DNA of 20,353 nucleotides from positions 1 through 20,353 of the forward strand of contig JAEZLF010000108.1 in assembly GCA_023435925.1 (NCBI GenBank), read 5' to 3'. The stretch comes from Bacillota bacterium (lineage in GTDB: Bacteria; Bacillota; Clostridia; Acetivibrionales; DTU013). The translations under genes were made by a program, and so were the position numbers. Numbering within the stretch: position 1 is the first letter of the stretch; each line of letters begins with the position of its first letter. Below are positions 14,022 through 20,353 of this stretch, one piece after another. The notes under the pieces were generated by a model. It was not told the origin of the DNA. It saw only the letters and a list, made by a program, of their open reading frames with translations, and did no database searches.

Positions 14022-16532
14022 ATGAGCGTGCAAACTTTGCAAACGGATAAATTGATTCCAATCAAACTACCGGATATATGCGCTCCGCGCTTGGAACTGC
14101 TTAGACGCTTCGATAAAGCCTCTGAGAAACGATGCATTTATGTCAGTGCTCCGGGCGGCTGCGGGAAAACGGTGTCCACGCTCCTGTGGATGCAAAAATC
14201 CGGCTATACTCCTATCTGGCTAGGGCTTGACGCTTACGACAATACACCCTCCACATTCTACCGGTTTTTTTGTTCCGCACTCTTTTCTGTTATACCTCAA
14301 AAAGAAAGCCTGTCCGGAATTATTATGGAACCAGCCTTTAACGATTCGCCTGTAGAGTATACCATCGATATATTGTCCCGGTTTTCCTTTGACGATGGCA
14401 AATACGCACTTGTTTTAGACGATTTTTATTTTATCACCAATGAAGATATTCTAAAGTCTATTATTTATATCTTGAAGCGGCTGCCATTATCCGTCACTGT
14501 GATAATCTTAAGCCGCAGCGAATTACCCCGTTTTTTCGCAACTTTGAAAGAAAGCGATAAGATTGCCTTTATAGATGCCTTTGAGCTTGCATTTAAAAGC
14601 GATGAAATACGCTATTTTTTTTCAAGCTATGGCCAGTTTATTACGAAAGAAGAAGCAGAGCGGGCCTTTTCGCTCACCGAAGGGTGGGCTATTGCAGTCA
14701 GTGCTTTGGCGTTAAGTGGAAAAATTACCGCTGATCACAAATTGGAAGGCGGCTTTCTGTACAAATATATAGAAATACAAATATGGGACAAATTTGACGA
14801 TAATCTGCGGCTCTTTTTGATAAAAACCTCTATAGTGGACGAATTCTCCGTAAAACTCTGCGAACAGCTAACACAAAATTCAGACGCCGGGAAAATCCTT
14901 AATATGCTCTGCAGAGAGAACATGTTTATCAGCAAGCAAGATGACATATATCGTTATCATCATGTGTTTTTGGATTTTTTACGACTGGAGGCAGAAAAGG
15001 TAACAACACCCGGAGATGATGCCCTATATAAAAAGGCGGCGGATTATTATCTTCAAGAAGGTAATTACTTTGACGCATTGCGGTTTTATGTCAAAACCGA
15101 CGACAGAAAAGGAACTTCAACAGCTCTGTATTACTTTTGGAACAGTACAGGGAAATCAAGCTCCGAACTCTCAAGAATTTATTTTATCAACGAGCTTCCG
15201 GCTGACTTTTTGGAACGGAACCCTTATTTATATATCAGCTGTGCCTGGTATGCGTTATTTTTCAGCAATGTTAAGAGTTTCTTTTTTCACTTGGATAAAC
15301 TCTATGAACGCATTGAGGATATTATCGGTGAATATAAAATGTTTATTGAAAGCATGCTTTTTCTCTTCACCATTGATCACAGGTATACCTTTACCCAGCA
15401 GATGGCCAGGCTGCCTGCGGGCGATACAATCAAGGGGGATGACCGGAGTGTTCCAAAGTCTCAGTGCCAGTATTTCCCTTTCTTTCACAGAACACATCGG
15501 GATTATTCACATTACGCCATGAACACCGAAGAACACTTTTCAGAATTTCATCTGGCTTTTTTCTCCATGCTCGGTGGTTATTACCCTATTATTGAATCGG
15601 GAGTAAGAGCAGGACTTCTATATGAAAAGAACCAGCTGAAAGAGTCGTTTTCTCTTGTGATGTCAAGCCCTGTGACCGACTCGGATGAACTAATATTTTT
15701 ATCAAAATTGCAAATTGCAGCATGCCTTTTTGCTATGGGAAAAGCAGAAGAATCCATACGGCAAAGAGTGGAAATTAAAGGTTTCCTGGAAAATAAGAAT
15801 TTACTATACCTTCTTCCTGTCTTTACGGCATATGAAACAAAAATAAAGCTTTTGGACGGTGATAAATCAGCAGCAACCGTATGGCTTGACAATTACTTTG
15901 TACACGATAGACAAGACATGGAGTTGCATAAAATCTACATTCATTTTACAACGGCAAGGGCTTATATTGTTTTGGGAGATTACAAAAAAGCACAAATCCT
16001 GTGCGAACAATTAAAAGCGCTATCCTGTGATTTCGGTAGGCTTCTTGATGAATTTGAGGCCAATGTGCTCTTGAGCATCTTGAAATGGATAACAGGGAAA
16101 AAGCAGGAAGCCGTGTCGCTGCTTCAAACTACACTAGCCTGTGCTGAGCCGTATTATTTCATCAGAGTGTTTGCCGATGAGGGTCAGGCAATTCTTCCTA
16201 TCATAAACAGGCTTAGAAAAAAATTAAGCATTGAAAGTATATCGACTCCAGATTACAAATATGTGCATGAGGTGCAACAGGCTGCCTATGACCAGTCAAA
16301 AAGACAAAAAGGTATAACATACGCTGCTGATAGGCCAATAAAGCTGTCCAAACAGCAAAAGTATATATTAGAGCTGTTGGCAAAGGGATATAAAAATGCT
16401 GAAATCGTGGAAATGACGGGTCTGTCAATTAATACAATCCGATCCCACACCAAAATAGCATATCAAAAGCTGGGGGTCGGAACTGCGATGGATGCGGTAC
16501 TTTGTGCGCGGAAATTGGAGCTGATCGAGTAG
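14022..16532 (+). CDS. LuxR-family STAND ATPase regulator (LAL/MalT type)
   Basis: This 836-residue protein has the layout of large ATP-binding LuxR regulators. A P-loop APGGCGKT lies at residues 43-50, Walker B at YALVLDD (about 128-134) and a winged-helix/sensor region to about 330. A long helical TPR-like sensor region follows (about 330-770). The C-terminal LuxR helix-turn-helix (775-836) reads LSKQQKYILELLAKGYKNAE through SINTIRSHTKIAYQKLGV. MalT-like proteins oligomerise on binding a small effector plus ATP and then activate transcription. It is transcribed away from the four-helix-bundle/lipoprotein/SLH operon across a 193-bp shared region, so that operon is the obvious target. The start has a GAGGTG ribosome binding site. 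The gene looks intact. Confidence 0.92.
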   Translation: MSVQTLQTDKLIPIKLPDICAPRLELLRRFDKASEKRCIYVSAPGGCGKTVSTLLWMQKSGYTPIWLGLDAYDNTPSTFYRFFCSALFSVIPQKESLSGIIMEPAFNDSPVEYTIDILSRFSFDDGKYALVLDDFYFITNEDILKSIIYILKRLPLSVTVIILSRSELPRFFATLKESDKIAFIDAFELAFKSDEIRYFFSSYGQFITKEEAERAFSLTEGWAIAVSALALSGKITADHKLEGGFLYKYIEIQIWDKFDDNLRLFLIKTSIVDEFSVKLCEQLTQNSDAGKILNMLCRENMFISKQDDIYRYHHVFLDFLRLEAEKVTTPGDDALYKKAADYYLQEGNYFDALRFYVKTDDRKGTSTALYYFWNSTGKSSSELSRIYFINELPADFLERNPYLYISCAWYALFFSNVKSFFFHLDKLYERIEDIIGEYKMFIESMLFLFTIDHRYTFTQQMARLPAGDTIKGDDRSVPKSQCQYFPFFHRTHRDYSHYAMNTEEHFSEFHLAFFSMLGGYYPIIESGVRAGLLYEKNQLKESFSLVMSSPVTDSDELIFLSKLQIAACLFAMGKAEESIRQRVEIKGFLENKNLLYLLPVFTAYETKIKLLDGDKSAATVWLDNYFVHDRQDMELHKIYIHFTTARAYIVLGDYKKAQILCEQLKALSCDFGRLLDEFEANVLLSILKWITGKKQEAVSLLQTTLACAEPYYFIRVFADEGQAILPIINRLRKKLSIESISTPDYKYVHEVQQAAYDQSKRQKGITYAADRPIKLSKQQKYILELLAKGYKNAEIVEMTGLSINTIRSHTKIAYQKLGVGTAMDAVLCARKLELIE

Positions 16533-16607
16533 TTTATTTATATTGAGAACCTTTACTCATGTGGAACGTGTAAGAATTTTCCCTTTTGGTGCATCTTTTC
16601 CATGTGG

Positions 16608-16784
16608 TCAGCCCCATTGTGGGATGGTGCCCATTGACGAAATTAATTGCTTTTTTGGAATTTCCCGATAACCAACGGCAATAATAGCATCCAACCAGTA
16701 AAATTCACGTGAACGGTTCACTTTGCGTCCACCTTCGTTTTGAACTATTGCAATTTTTGCAATAATTGCTTCAGGTGATAACTC
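16608..16784 (-). pseudogene. RhuM family (virulence protein) remnant
   Basis: A 59-codon frame, bounded by stops and without an ATG, reads ELSPEAIIAKIAIVQNEGGR, then REFYWLDAIIAVGYRE. This is the conserved core of RhuM-type proteins (VQ.EG.R.V.R...YYNLDAIIAVGYRVNS), which are widespread accessory genes of unknown function. After YRE the family pattern is lost; the next frame continues with a weak match (KAINF), so a frameshift also seems present. The gene lacks both ends and is not functional. Confidence 0.7.
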
Positions 16785-16867
16785 CTAGCAGCGAGCCCTT
16801 GACAGCGTCATAAAAATTAACCGTTAGCATGGCTCCCTCCCCCTTCTATTTATTTCCATTTTATTAC

Positions 16868-16908
16868 AAACTAGTATCTTCCTATAGATTGTGCGACACT
16901 ACTAGTTT
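16868..16908. repeat. Perfect 9-bp inverted repeat
   Basis: AAACTAGTA (16868-16876) and TACTAGTTT (16900-16908) are exact complements around a 23-nt loop. The stretch 16785-17110 between the RhuM remnant and the intron end holds no gene I can support; a 35-residue minus-strand frame (16988-17095) and a 73-residue plus-strand frame there show no family resemblance. The repeat may be part of a transposon or operator, or chance. Confidence 0.4.
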
Positions 16909-17111
16909 AATAATTCCATCATTGGTTAGCACTCTACCTCCCGTTAAAATCCTGTTTGTTTATATGCTCTATATTTATCATTTTTTGTTAAACACTGAGG
17001 AATTCAAGATAGACTCCGAAATACCCAATGTCATCTATAAGAACCCCTAAAAATCGGGCTAAAAAATGCACTTTTTCGGTCCGCTTTTTGCTCATTTTTT
17101 GCTCCAAAACC

Positions 17112-17185
17112 AGGCGAGGTAGACGCGCCCATTACTGGGCGCACCCCTCACAGAACCGTACGTGCGGCTTTTCCGCATACGGCTC
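17112..17185 (-). ncRNA. Group II intron 3' end: domains V and VI
   Basis: On the minus strand, GAGCCGTATGCGG, a short A-rich loop and CCGCACGTACGGTTC (17153-17185) form the highly conserved catalytic domain V hairpin. A domain VI hairpin follows (stem GCGCCC/GGGCGC at 17125-17142, with outer GAGGGG/CTACCTC pairing). The 3' splice boundary would be near 17112. The domain V copy is 33 nt, not the usual 34, the apical loop being one base short. No reverse transcriptase/maturase frame lies upstream; about 220 nt (17186-17412) with RNA-like character but no reading frame separate it from the next gene. The intron is a truncated 3' fragment and cannot mobilise itself. Confidence 0.8.
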
Positions 17186-17437
17186 TTTACGAGTCTAATT
17201 GTTCGACAGTTATCCATAGACAGTGACATAGACCTTGCCATAGGCTATCGGGTACACTCTGAGCATCGCTTCAAGTCCTTTCCACGTATAGCTTTCCCTT
17301 CAATGTACGGTACTATGTTTTCCAACGCTGTGTCTTACGTACGATGATAGCATCATATGTTTCTCAGATTGCTCAGGAAGCATAACCCGTCGCTACTCTG
17401 TCATGAAACAAAAATAATGATAAGGTAGGGATGATAT

Positions 17438-17895
17438 ATGAATAATATTAAAAATGATAAATTATATAAAATAAGGCTTACTATGGCTCATGTTATGGCC
17501 TGTGCTGTTAAGCAAATATTTGAAGAAGTTAGATTTGGAATCGAATCTGTTACTGAAGATGGCTTCTATTATGACTTCGAATTGCCTAGACCCCTGGTCC
17601 CTGAAGACTTGAAACAAATAGAAGAAAAAATCAGAGATATTATTAATAATGGGCATCAAATCCTAAATGAATCTATTAGTTTTGATGATGCCAGTCAATT
17701 TTTTAGTGAACAACCATATAAACTTGAGCTAATAAATGAACTAGTGCAAAAACCTGAGAACTCCAATGTAAGCATATGCAGGATCGGGGAATTTACTGAT
17801 CTGTGCAAAGGACCTTGCGTAGCTTCACTAAAAGAACTGAATTTAAAAGCATTCAAGTTAATGCGTTTTTCAGGGGCATATTGGAAGGGTGATGC
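17438..17895 (+). pseudogene. Threonyl-tRNA synthetase editing-domain fragment
   Basis: The first 152 or so residues are the second additional (editing) domain of threonyl-tRNA synthetase: MAHVMACAVKQIF, DGFYYDFELPRPLVPEDL, QPYKLELI, FTDLCKGPCVAS and FSGAYWKGD. The N-terminal TGS domain, the class II catalytic core and the anticodon domain are all missing. Of the four zinc-site editing residues (H73, H77, C182 and H186 in E. coli numbering), H77 and C182 survive as H18 and C123, while H73 is L14 and H186 is C127. Similarity ends at GAYWKGD; beyond it the frame runs antisense into the fragment of another gene. A modest ribosome binding site (AAGGTAGGGATG) precedes the ATG. Confidence 0.85.
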
Positions 17896-18216
17896 TGAAA
17901 GCGCGGCGGTTTCCTCGCCGGAAAGAGACTCCTTAAGCCCTGCGGTCATGACTCCCCACAGCTCGCCATCGACGATCTCCACAGAGGGGATCAGGCTATG
18001 CACCTTTTCTTTGAGAGCCTCATCGTGAATGTACTCGGCAAGGCCATGGTCATTTTCAAAGTGCTGGTTCTCTCGCGCGATGGCCGCGAGGATTTGATCC
18101 TCATACACCACCGCATCCCTGGACGAGATATCCTCCCGCTCATCCTCCGAGCAGTCATACTGAGGATAGCTGAAAATCTTCAAAGGGAAAAAGATACGCA
18201 TTGTTTCGTTTGCCAT
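17896..18216 (-). pseudogene. ICE-associated protein fragment (DUF6329-like), 3' end lost
   Basis: From an ATG at 18214-18216, with GGAGG just upstream, the frame reads MANETMRIFFPLKIFSYPQY, an acidic stretch, LAEYIHDEALKEKV, then VEIVDGELWGVMTAGLKESL. This resembles a clostridial ICE backbone family I know as DUF6329 (function unknown; N-terminal MRI.FPLK pattern and DG.LWGVM). About 105 residues survive; the usual C-terminus is gone because at about 17892-17900 the sequence passes into the antisense of the threonyl-tRNA synthetase fragment, though the frame stays open to 17695. The ATG at 18231 overlaps the ribosome binding site and is less likely. Confidence 0.6.
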
Positions 18217-18263
18217 TTTGATTTCCTCCATTCGTTTTAGTATGAGTCCCTAAAAAAGGGCAT

Positions 18264-18302
18264 AAAAAAAGCGGGGGTATTTCGTTAGAAAATACTCCCG
18301 CT
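18264..18302 (-). terminator. Terminator-like hairpin upstream of the DUF6329-like fragment
   Basis: On the minus strand AGCGGGAGTATTTT pairs with AAATACCCCCGCT around a short loop and is followed by seven T. No minus-strand gene remains upstream of it in this window, so it terminates a lost gene or attenuates the DUF6329-like gene. The 20 nt after the stem match those after the hairpin at 5552-5590 at 18 of 20 positions. Confidence 0.75.
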
Positions 18303-18366
18303 CATTTACCGAATTTCTATATGTAGTAAATCATAATAATAAATATAAAAAATTTATATTAAGCTC

Positions 18367-18395
18367 TTGACATATCGATTCACATGTCGTATATT
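18367..18395 (+). promoter_or_regulatory. Strong promoter of the tetR operon
   Basis: TTGACA (18367-18372), a 17-bp spacer and TATATT (18390-18395) form a near-consensus sigma-70/sigma-A promoter. The -10 is followed directly by two operator-like palindromes. Confidence 0.8.
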
Positions 18396-18397
18396 TT

Positions 18398-18425
18398 AAC
18401 TAAGTTCAAATATTTCAACTAAGTT
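18398..18425. promoter_or_regulatory. Tandem palindromic operators for the TetR regulator
   Basis: AACTAAGTT occurs at 18398-18406 and 18417-18425. Each copy is symmetrical about its central A, the two are 19 bp apart centre to centre, and the outer flanks extend the symmetry (TTTAACT...AGTTAAA). The position just after the -10 and before the TetR start is a classic place for TetR autorepression, which is inferred. Confidence 0.65.
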
Positions 18426-18444
18426 AAAGTATCCGGAGGTTAAT

Positions 18445-19041
18445 ATGAAACAGACGAAAAAAGAACGTACTCAAAAAGAAATCATCGAGGCTGCGAAGGA
18501 TATCATCCATGATAAAGGACACGAAGCCGTTACTGTTCGATATTTGGCTGAAGTAACTGGATATTCATATACCAATCTATATTACTATTTTAAGGATGTG
18601 AATGCTCTCTTGTGGACATTACGTCTCGATATGATTGAGGATATGATTACAGAGCTTGCATCCATTTCCTTTAAGAAGGATGATCCTGTGGAAGAAATCC
18701 TTGGCGCTTTTTTCTGCTATACGGACTATTTCTTCAAACACCCGAATGTCTTCCGTTTTTTTTACTTTTATCCTTTTGTTCAGCCGGAGGGAGATGACAG
18801 TTATCAAAAGCTTGAGCAACGATTTCACAGCATGTGGCAGACATCCTTTATCAGGCTGATCCAGGAAGGCATCATTCAAACTGAGGATATTGAAGTTGTA
18901 GCCAAGACTATCATTTACGCCTTACAGGGAATGATCATGCTGAGTTTCTCCTCCAATGGTGCTACACAAAAAGAAGATATCAAAGATGAGCTTATAAAAC
19001 TTGTGAATTACTTATTCAATAAGAATAAGAGAAATTATTAA
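18445..19041 (+). CDS. TetR/AcrR-family transcriptional regulator
   Basis: This 198-residue protein has an N-terminal TetR helix-turn-helix (residues about 8-54): TQKEIIEAAKDIIHDKGHEA, then TVRYLAEVTGYSYTNLYYYF. The C-terminal ligand-binding and dimerisation region is all-helical and aromatic-rich (FFCYTDYFFKHPNVFRFFYF at about 89-108). The ribosome binding site CCGGAGG precedes the ATG by 6 bp. It is the first gene of a three-gene operon; the DUF4386 gene starts 14 bp after its stop. The strong promoter with two palindromes ahead indicates autoregulation and induction by a small ligand. Gene length is normal and the sequence looks intact. Confidence 0.92.
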   Translation: MKQTKKERTQKEIIEAAKDIIHDKGHEAVTVRYLAEVTGYSYTNLYYYFKDVNALLWTLRLDMIEDMITELASISFKKDDPVEEILGAFFCYTDYFFKHPNVFRFFYFYPFVQPEGDDSYQKLEQRFHSMWQTSFIRLIQEGIIQTEDIEVVAKTIIYALQGMIMLSFSSNGATQKEDIKDELIKLVNYLFNKNKRNY

Positions 19042-19055
19042 GGAGGTTATGACTT

Positions 19056-19742
19056 ATGAACCAAGGTATCAAAATCAACTTTCAGCCACTTTATCGCGTT
19101 GCCCAGTTTTTGGCTTTAACAATGCTCATTCTTATTCCATTACAAATCGTTATTTATGTGATTGCACCGCCACCGGGTACTGTTAAAGGATTCTTTGAAC
19201 TTTATCAGCAAAATCCGTTTTTAGGATTGCTGAGCTTGGATTTTCTTTATCTGTTTAACAATATGATTATTGTAATAATCTATTTAGCCCTCTTTGTCCT
19301 CTTATACCGAGAAAAGCCCGTTACTGTACTCTTGGCATTAATACTTGGCTTAATTGGTATTGCATGTTATTATCCGTCCAATCCTGCCTTTGAAATGCTA
19401 ACTTTAAGCAATCAGTATTTTCAGGCGCTGCCAGAACAGCAAACTATATATTTGGCAGCTGGCGAAGCCTTAATGGCTGGTTATACAGGCACCACCTTCG
19501 ATGTCTACTATGTGTTGAGTACAATATGCCTGCTGTTATTTGCCTATGCATTAATAAAAAGCCATAAGTTTAAGAAATCGGTTGGCTTGTGGGGGTTAGC
19601 TTCCGGATTCTTTATGATTGTACCCTCATCGGCTGGAGTATTGGGCATGATTTTTTCTTTACTGTCCCTCATTCCTTGGGTGGTATTCGTTGCGCTACTG
19701 ATGATAAATTTCAGAAAATTCGCCGCCGACACTTCATTTTAA
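19056..19742 (+). CDS. DUF4386 family membrane protein
   Basis: This 228-residue integral membrane protein has about six hydrophobic segments (near residues 14-36, 50-83, 88-106, 149-166, 174-192 and 194-217). The central region SLDFLYLFNNMIIVIIYLAL, then YYPSNPAFEMLTLSNQY and LAAGEALMAGYTGTTFDV, fits DUF4386, whose function is unknown. DUF4386 genes often sit beside TetR regulators, as here. A strong AAGGAGG ribosome binding site overlaps the intergenic space after tetR. It is likely derepressed together with the next gene, which carries a flavin-binding domain, so a redox or stress-related membrane role is plausible but not shown. Confidence 0.8.
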   Translation: MNQGIKINFQPLYRVAQFLALTMLILIPLQIVIYVIAPPPGTVKGFFELYQQNPFLGLLSLDFLYLFNNMIIVIIYLALFVLLYREKPVTVLLALILGLIGIACYYPSNPAFEMLTLSNQYFQALPEQQTIYLAAGEALMAGYTGTTFDVYYVLSTICLLLFAYALIKSHKFKKSVGLWGLASGFFMIVPSSAGVLGMIFSLLSLIPWVVFVALLMINFRKFAADTSF

Positions 19743-19800
19743 CTGGGACGATAATCTGATACATTATCTGCAATGAGTGTTTATAACAAGGAGGGTAGTT

Positions 19801-20211
19801 ATGAAAAAACGATATATCGTGATAATCATTGTTCTGCTGGTATTGGCGCTGGGCTTTATCACTACAAAGATTTTGCTTGCGAGGTTCGAAGGAAATCTGA
19901 AACAGTTAGCTCTTTCAGAGATATCCGATGTCGACCTCGCAGCAGCAGAGGATGGCATTTACATTGGCAGTTATTCAGCCTTTCCTGTATCAGCTGAAGT
20001 CAGGGTAACAATAAAGAATCATATTATAATAGATATTGAACTGTTAAAGCATGATAACGGCCAAGGGCAAGGTGCTGAGATAATCCCCGAAAAGGTTATA
20101 GAGGCTCAGTCCTTAAAAGTAGAGAGTGTATCAGGCGCAACATACAGCAGCAAAGTGATTTTAAAAGCAATCCAGGATGCAATATTAAAAGCTGGTGCAG
20201 AGACATCATGA
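19801..20211 (+). CDS. FMN-binding domain protein, membrane-anchored
   Basis: This 136-residue protein has an N-terminal membrane anchor or uncleaved signal (residues 4-25) and an extracytoplasmic FMN-binding domain. The domain shows YIGSYSAFPVSAEVRVTIKN, then IIDIELLKHDNGQG, and ends with the flavin-attachment motif SGATYSS, in which the Thr can be covalently flavinylated by an ApbE-type transferase. Homologous domains occur in RnfG, NqrC and secreted flavoproteins. I chose ATG 19801 because AAGGAGGG lies 6 bp upstream; the earlier ATG at 19777 has no ribosome binding site. No lipobox cysteine is present. It is the last identified gene of the tetR operon; 20212-20353 shows no clear terminator or gene. 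Confidence 0.88.
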   Translation: MKKRYIVIIIVLLVLALGFITTKILLARFEGNLKQLALSEISDVDLAAAEDGIYIGSYSAFPVSAEVRVTIKNHIIIDIELLKHDNGQGQGAEIIPEKVIEAQSLKVESVSGATYSSKVILKAIQDAILKAGAETS

Positions 20212-20353
20212 TTTATTTATAATCCAGAAAGTCCAGCGGTAAGATGTCAATAGGTAAACTGGAAAAAGATCTTTGAAAATTGCATATTGTTTAAGCTGTT
20301 TTGGCGCAAAAAGAGAAACCCAAACAAGCCCTGCCATTTTGGCTGGAAAAACA

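Noticed and set aside
16829..17095. Small reading frames on either strand between the RhuM remnant and the intron
   Set aside because: They lack ribosome binding sites and family resemblance; the 35-residue minus frame abuts the intron end and looks accidental. No AgrD-like or lantibiotic features.
17695..17895. Continuation of the DUF6329-like minus-strand frame
   Set aside because: It is the antisense of the threonyl-tRNA synthetase fragment; the open frame is accidental.
17896..18028. Continuation of the threonyl-tRNA synthetase fragment past residue 152
   Set aside because: This part is the antisense of the DUF6329-like fragment and has no resemblance to synthetases.
20268..20290. CTTTGAAAATTGCATA, resembling an rRNA operon leader or tail segment
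   Set aside because: No rRNA or tRNA sequence follows in the remaining 60 bases; similarity is too short to support.
1..20353. CRISPR array, tRNA or complete insertion sequence
   Set aside because: No regularly spaced repeats, cloverleaf or transposase with terminal inverted repeats was seen on either strand.

Overview
The window looks like the chromosome of a low-to-moderate GC Gram-positive anaerobe (Clostridia, Lachnospiraceae/Oscillospiraceae-like). The grounds are AGGAGG-type ribosome binding sites, an S-layer-homology (SLH) surface protein, lipobox lipoproteins, and families typical of clostridial integrative conjugative elements (ICEs). No rRNA, tRNA or CRISPR array was seen. The window mixes intact operons with an unusually large amount of mobile-element debris.

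Region 1 (1-1930): two decayed minus-strand genes, a DUF1186/SEC-C protein lacking its N-terminus and an alpha-helical repeat protein lacking a start. Region 2 (1930-9040): an accessory, defence-like island. It holds an AbiEi/AbiEii type IV toxin-antitoxin pair whose operon carries a third overlapping gene of unknown function; a small orphan gene; then, on the minus strand, ICE backbone debris (a DUF6050-like membrane protein, a parA 5' part joined to a parB 3' tail by deletion, and a frameshifted small gene). After this come an XRE repressor, a DUF6236-like gene, the remnant of a second XRE repressor and a HEPN-type (Rx4H) gene, closed by a terminator.

Region 3 (9353-16532): a well preserved surface module. 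A minus-strand operon (four-helix-bundle protein, large lipoprotein, small lipoprotein, SLH protein with a lipocalin-like C-terminal domain) diverges from a large LuxR/MalT-type STAND ATPase regulator. A good -10 with no good -35 and an 8-bp inverted repeat lie between them, so the regulator probably activates the operon. Region 4 (16533-18300): debris again, with a RhuM remnant, the 3' end of a group II intron (domains V and VI), a threonyl-tRNA synthetase editing-domain fragment, and an ICE gene fragment joined to it head-on.

Region 5 (18367-20211): a compact operon of a TetR regulator with a strong promoter and two operator-like palindromes, a DUF4386 membrane protein and an FMN-binding membrane-anchored protein.

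The best candidates for something undescribed are the third gene of the abiE operon (3455-4852), the paired XRE/DUF6236-like/HEPN cassette (6671-8965), and the LAL-regulated four-helix-bundle/lipoprotein/SLH module.
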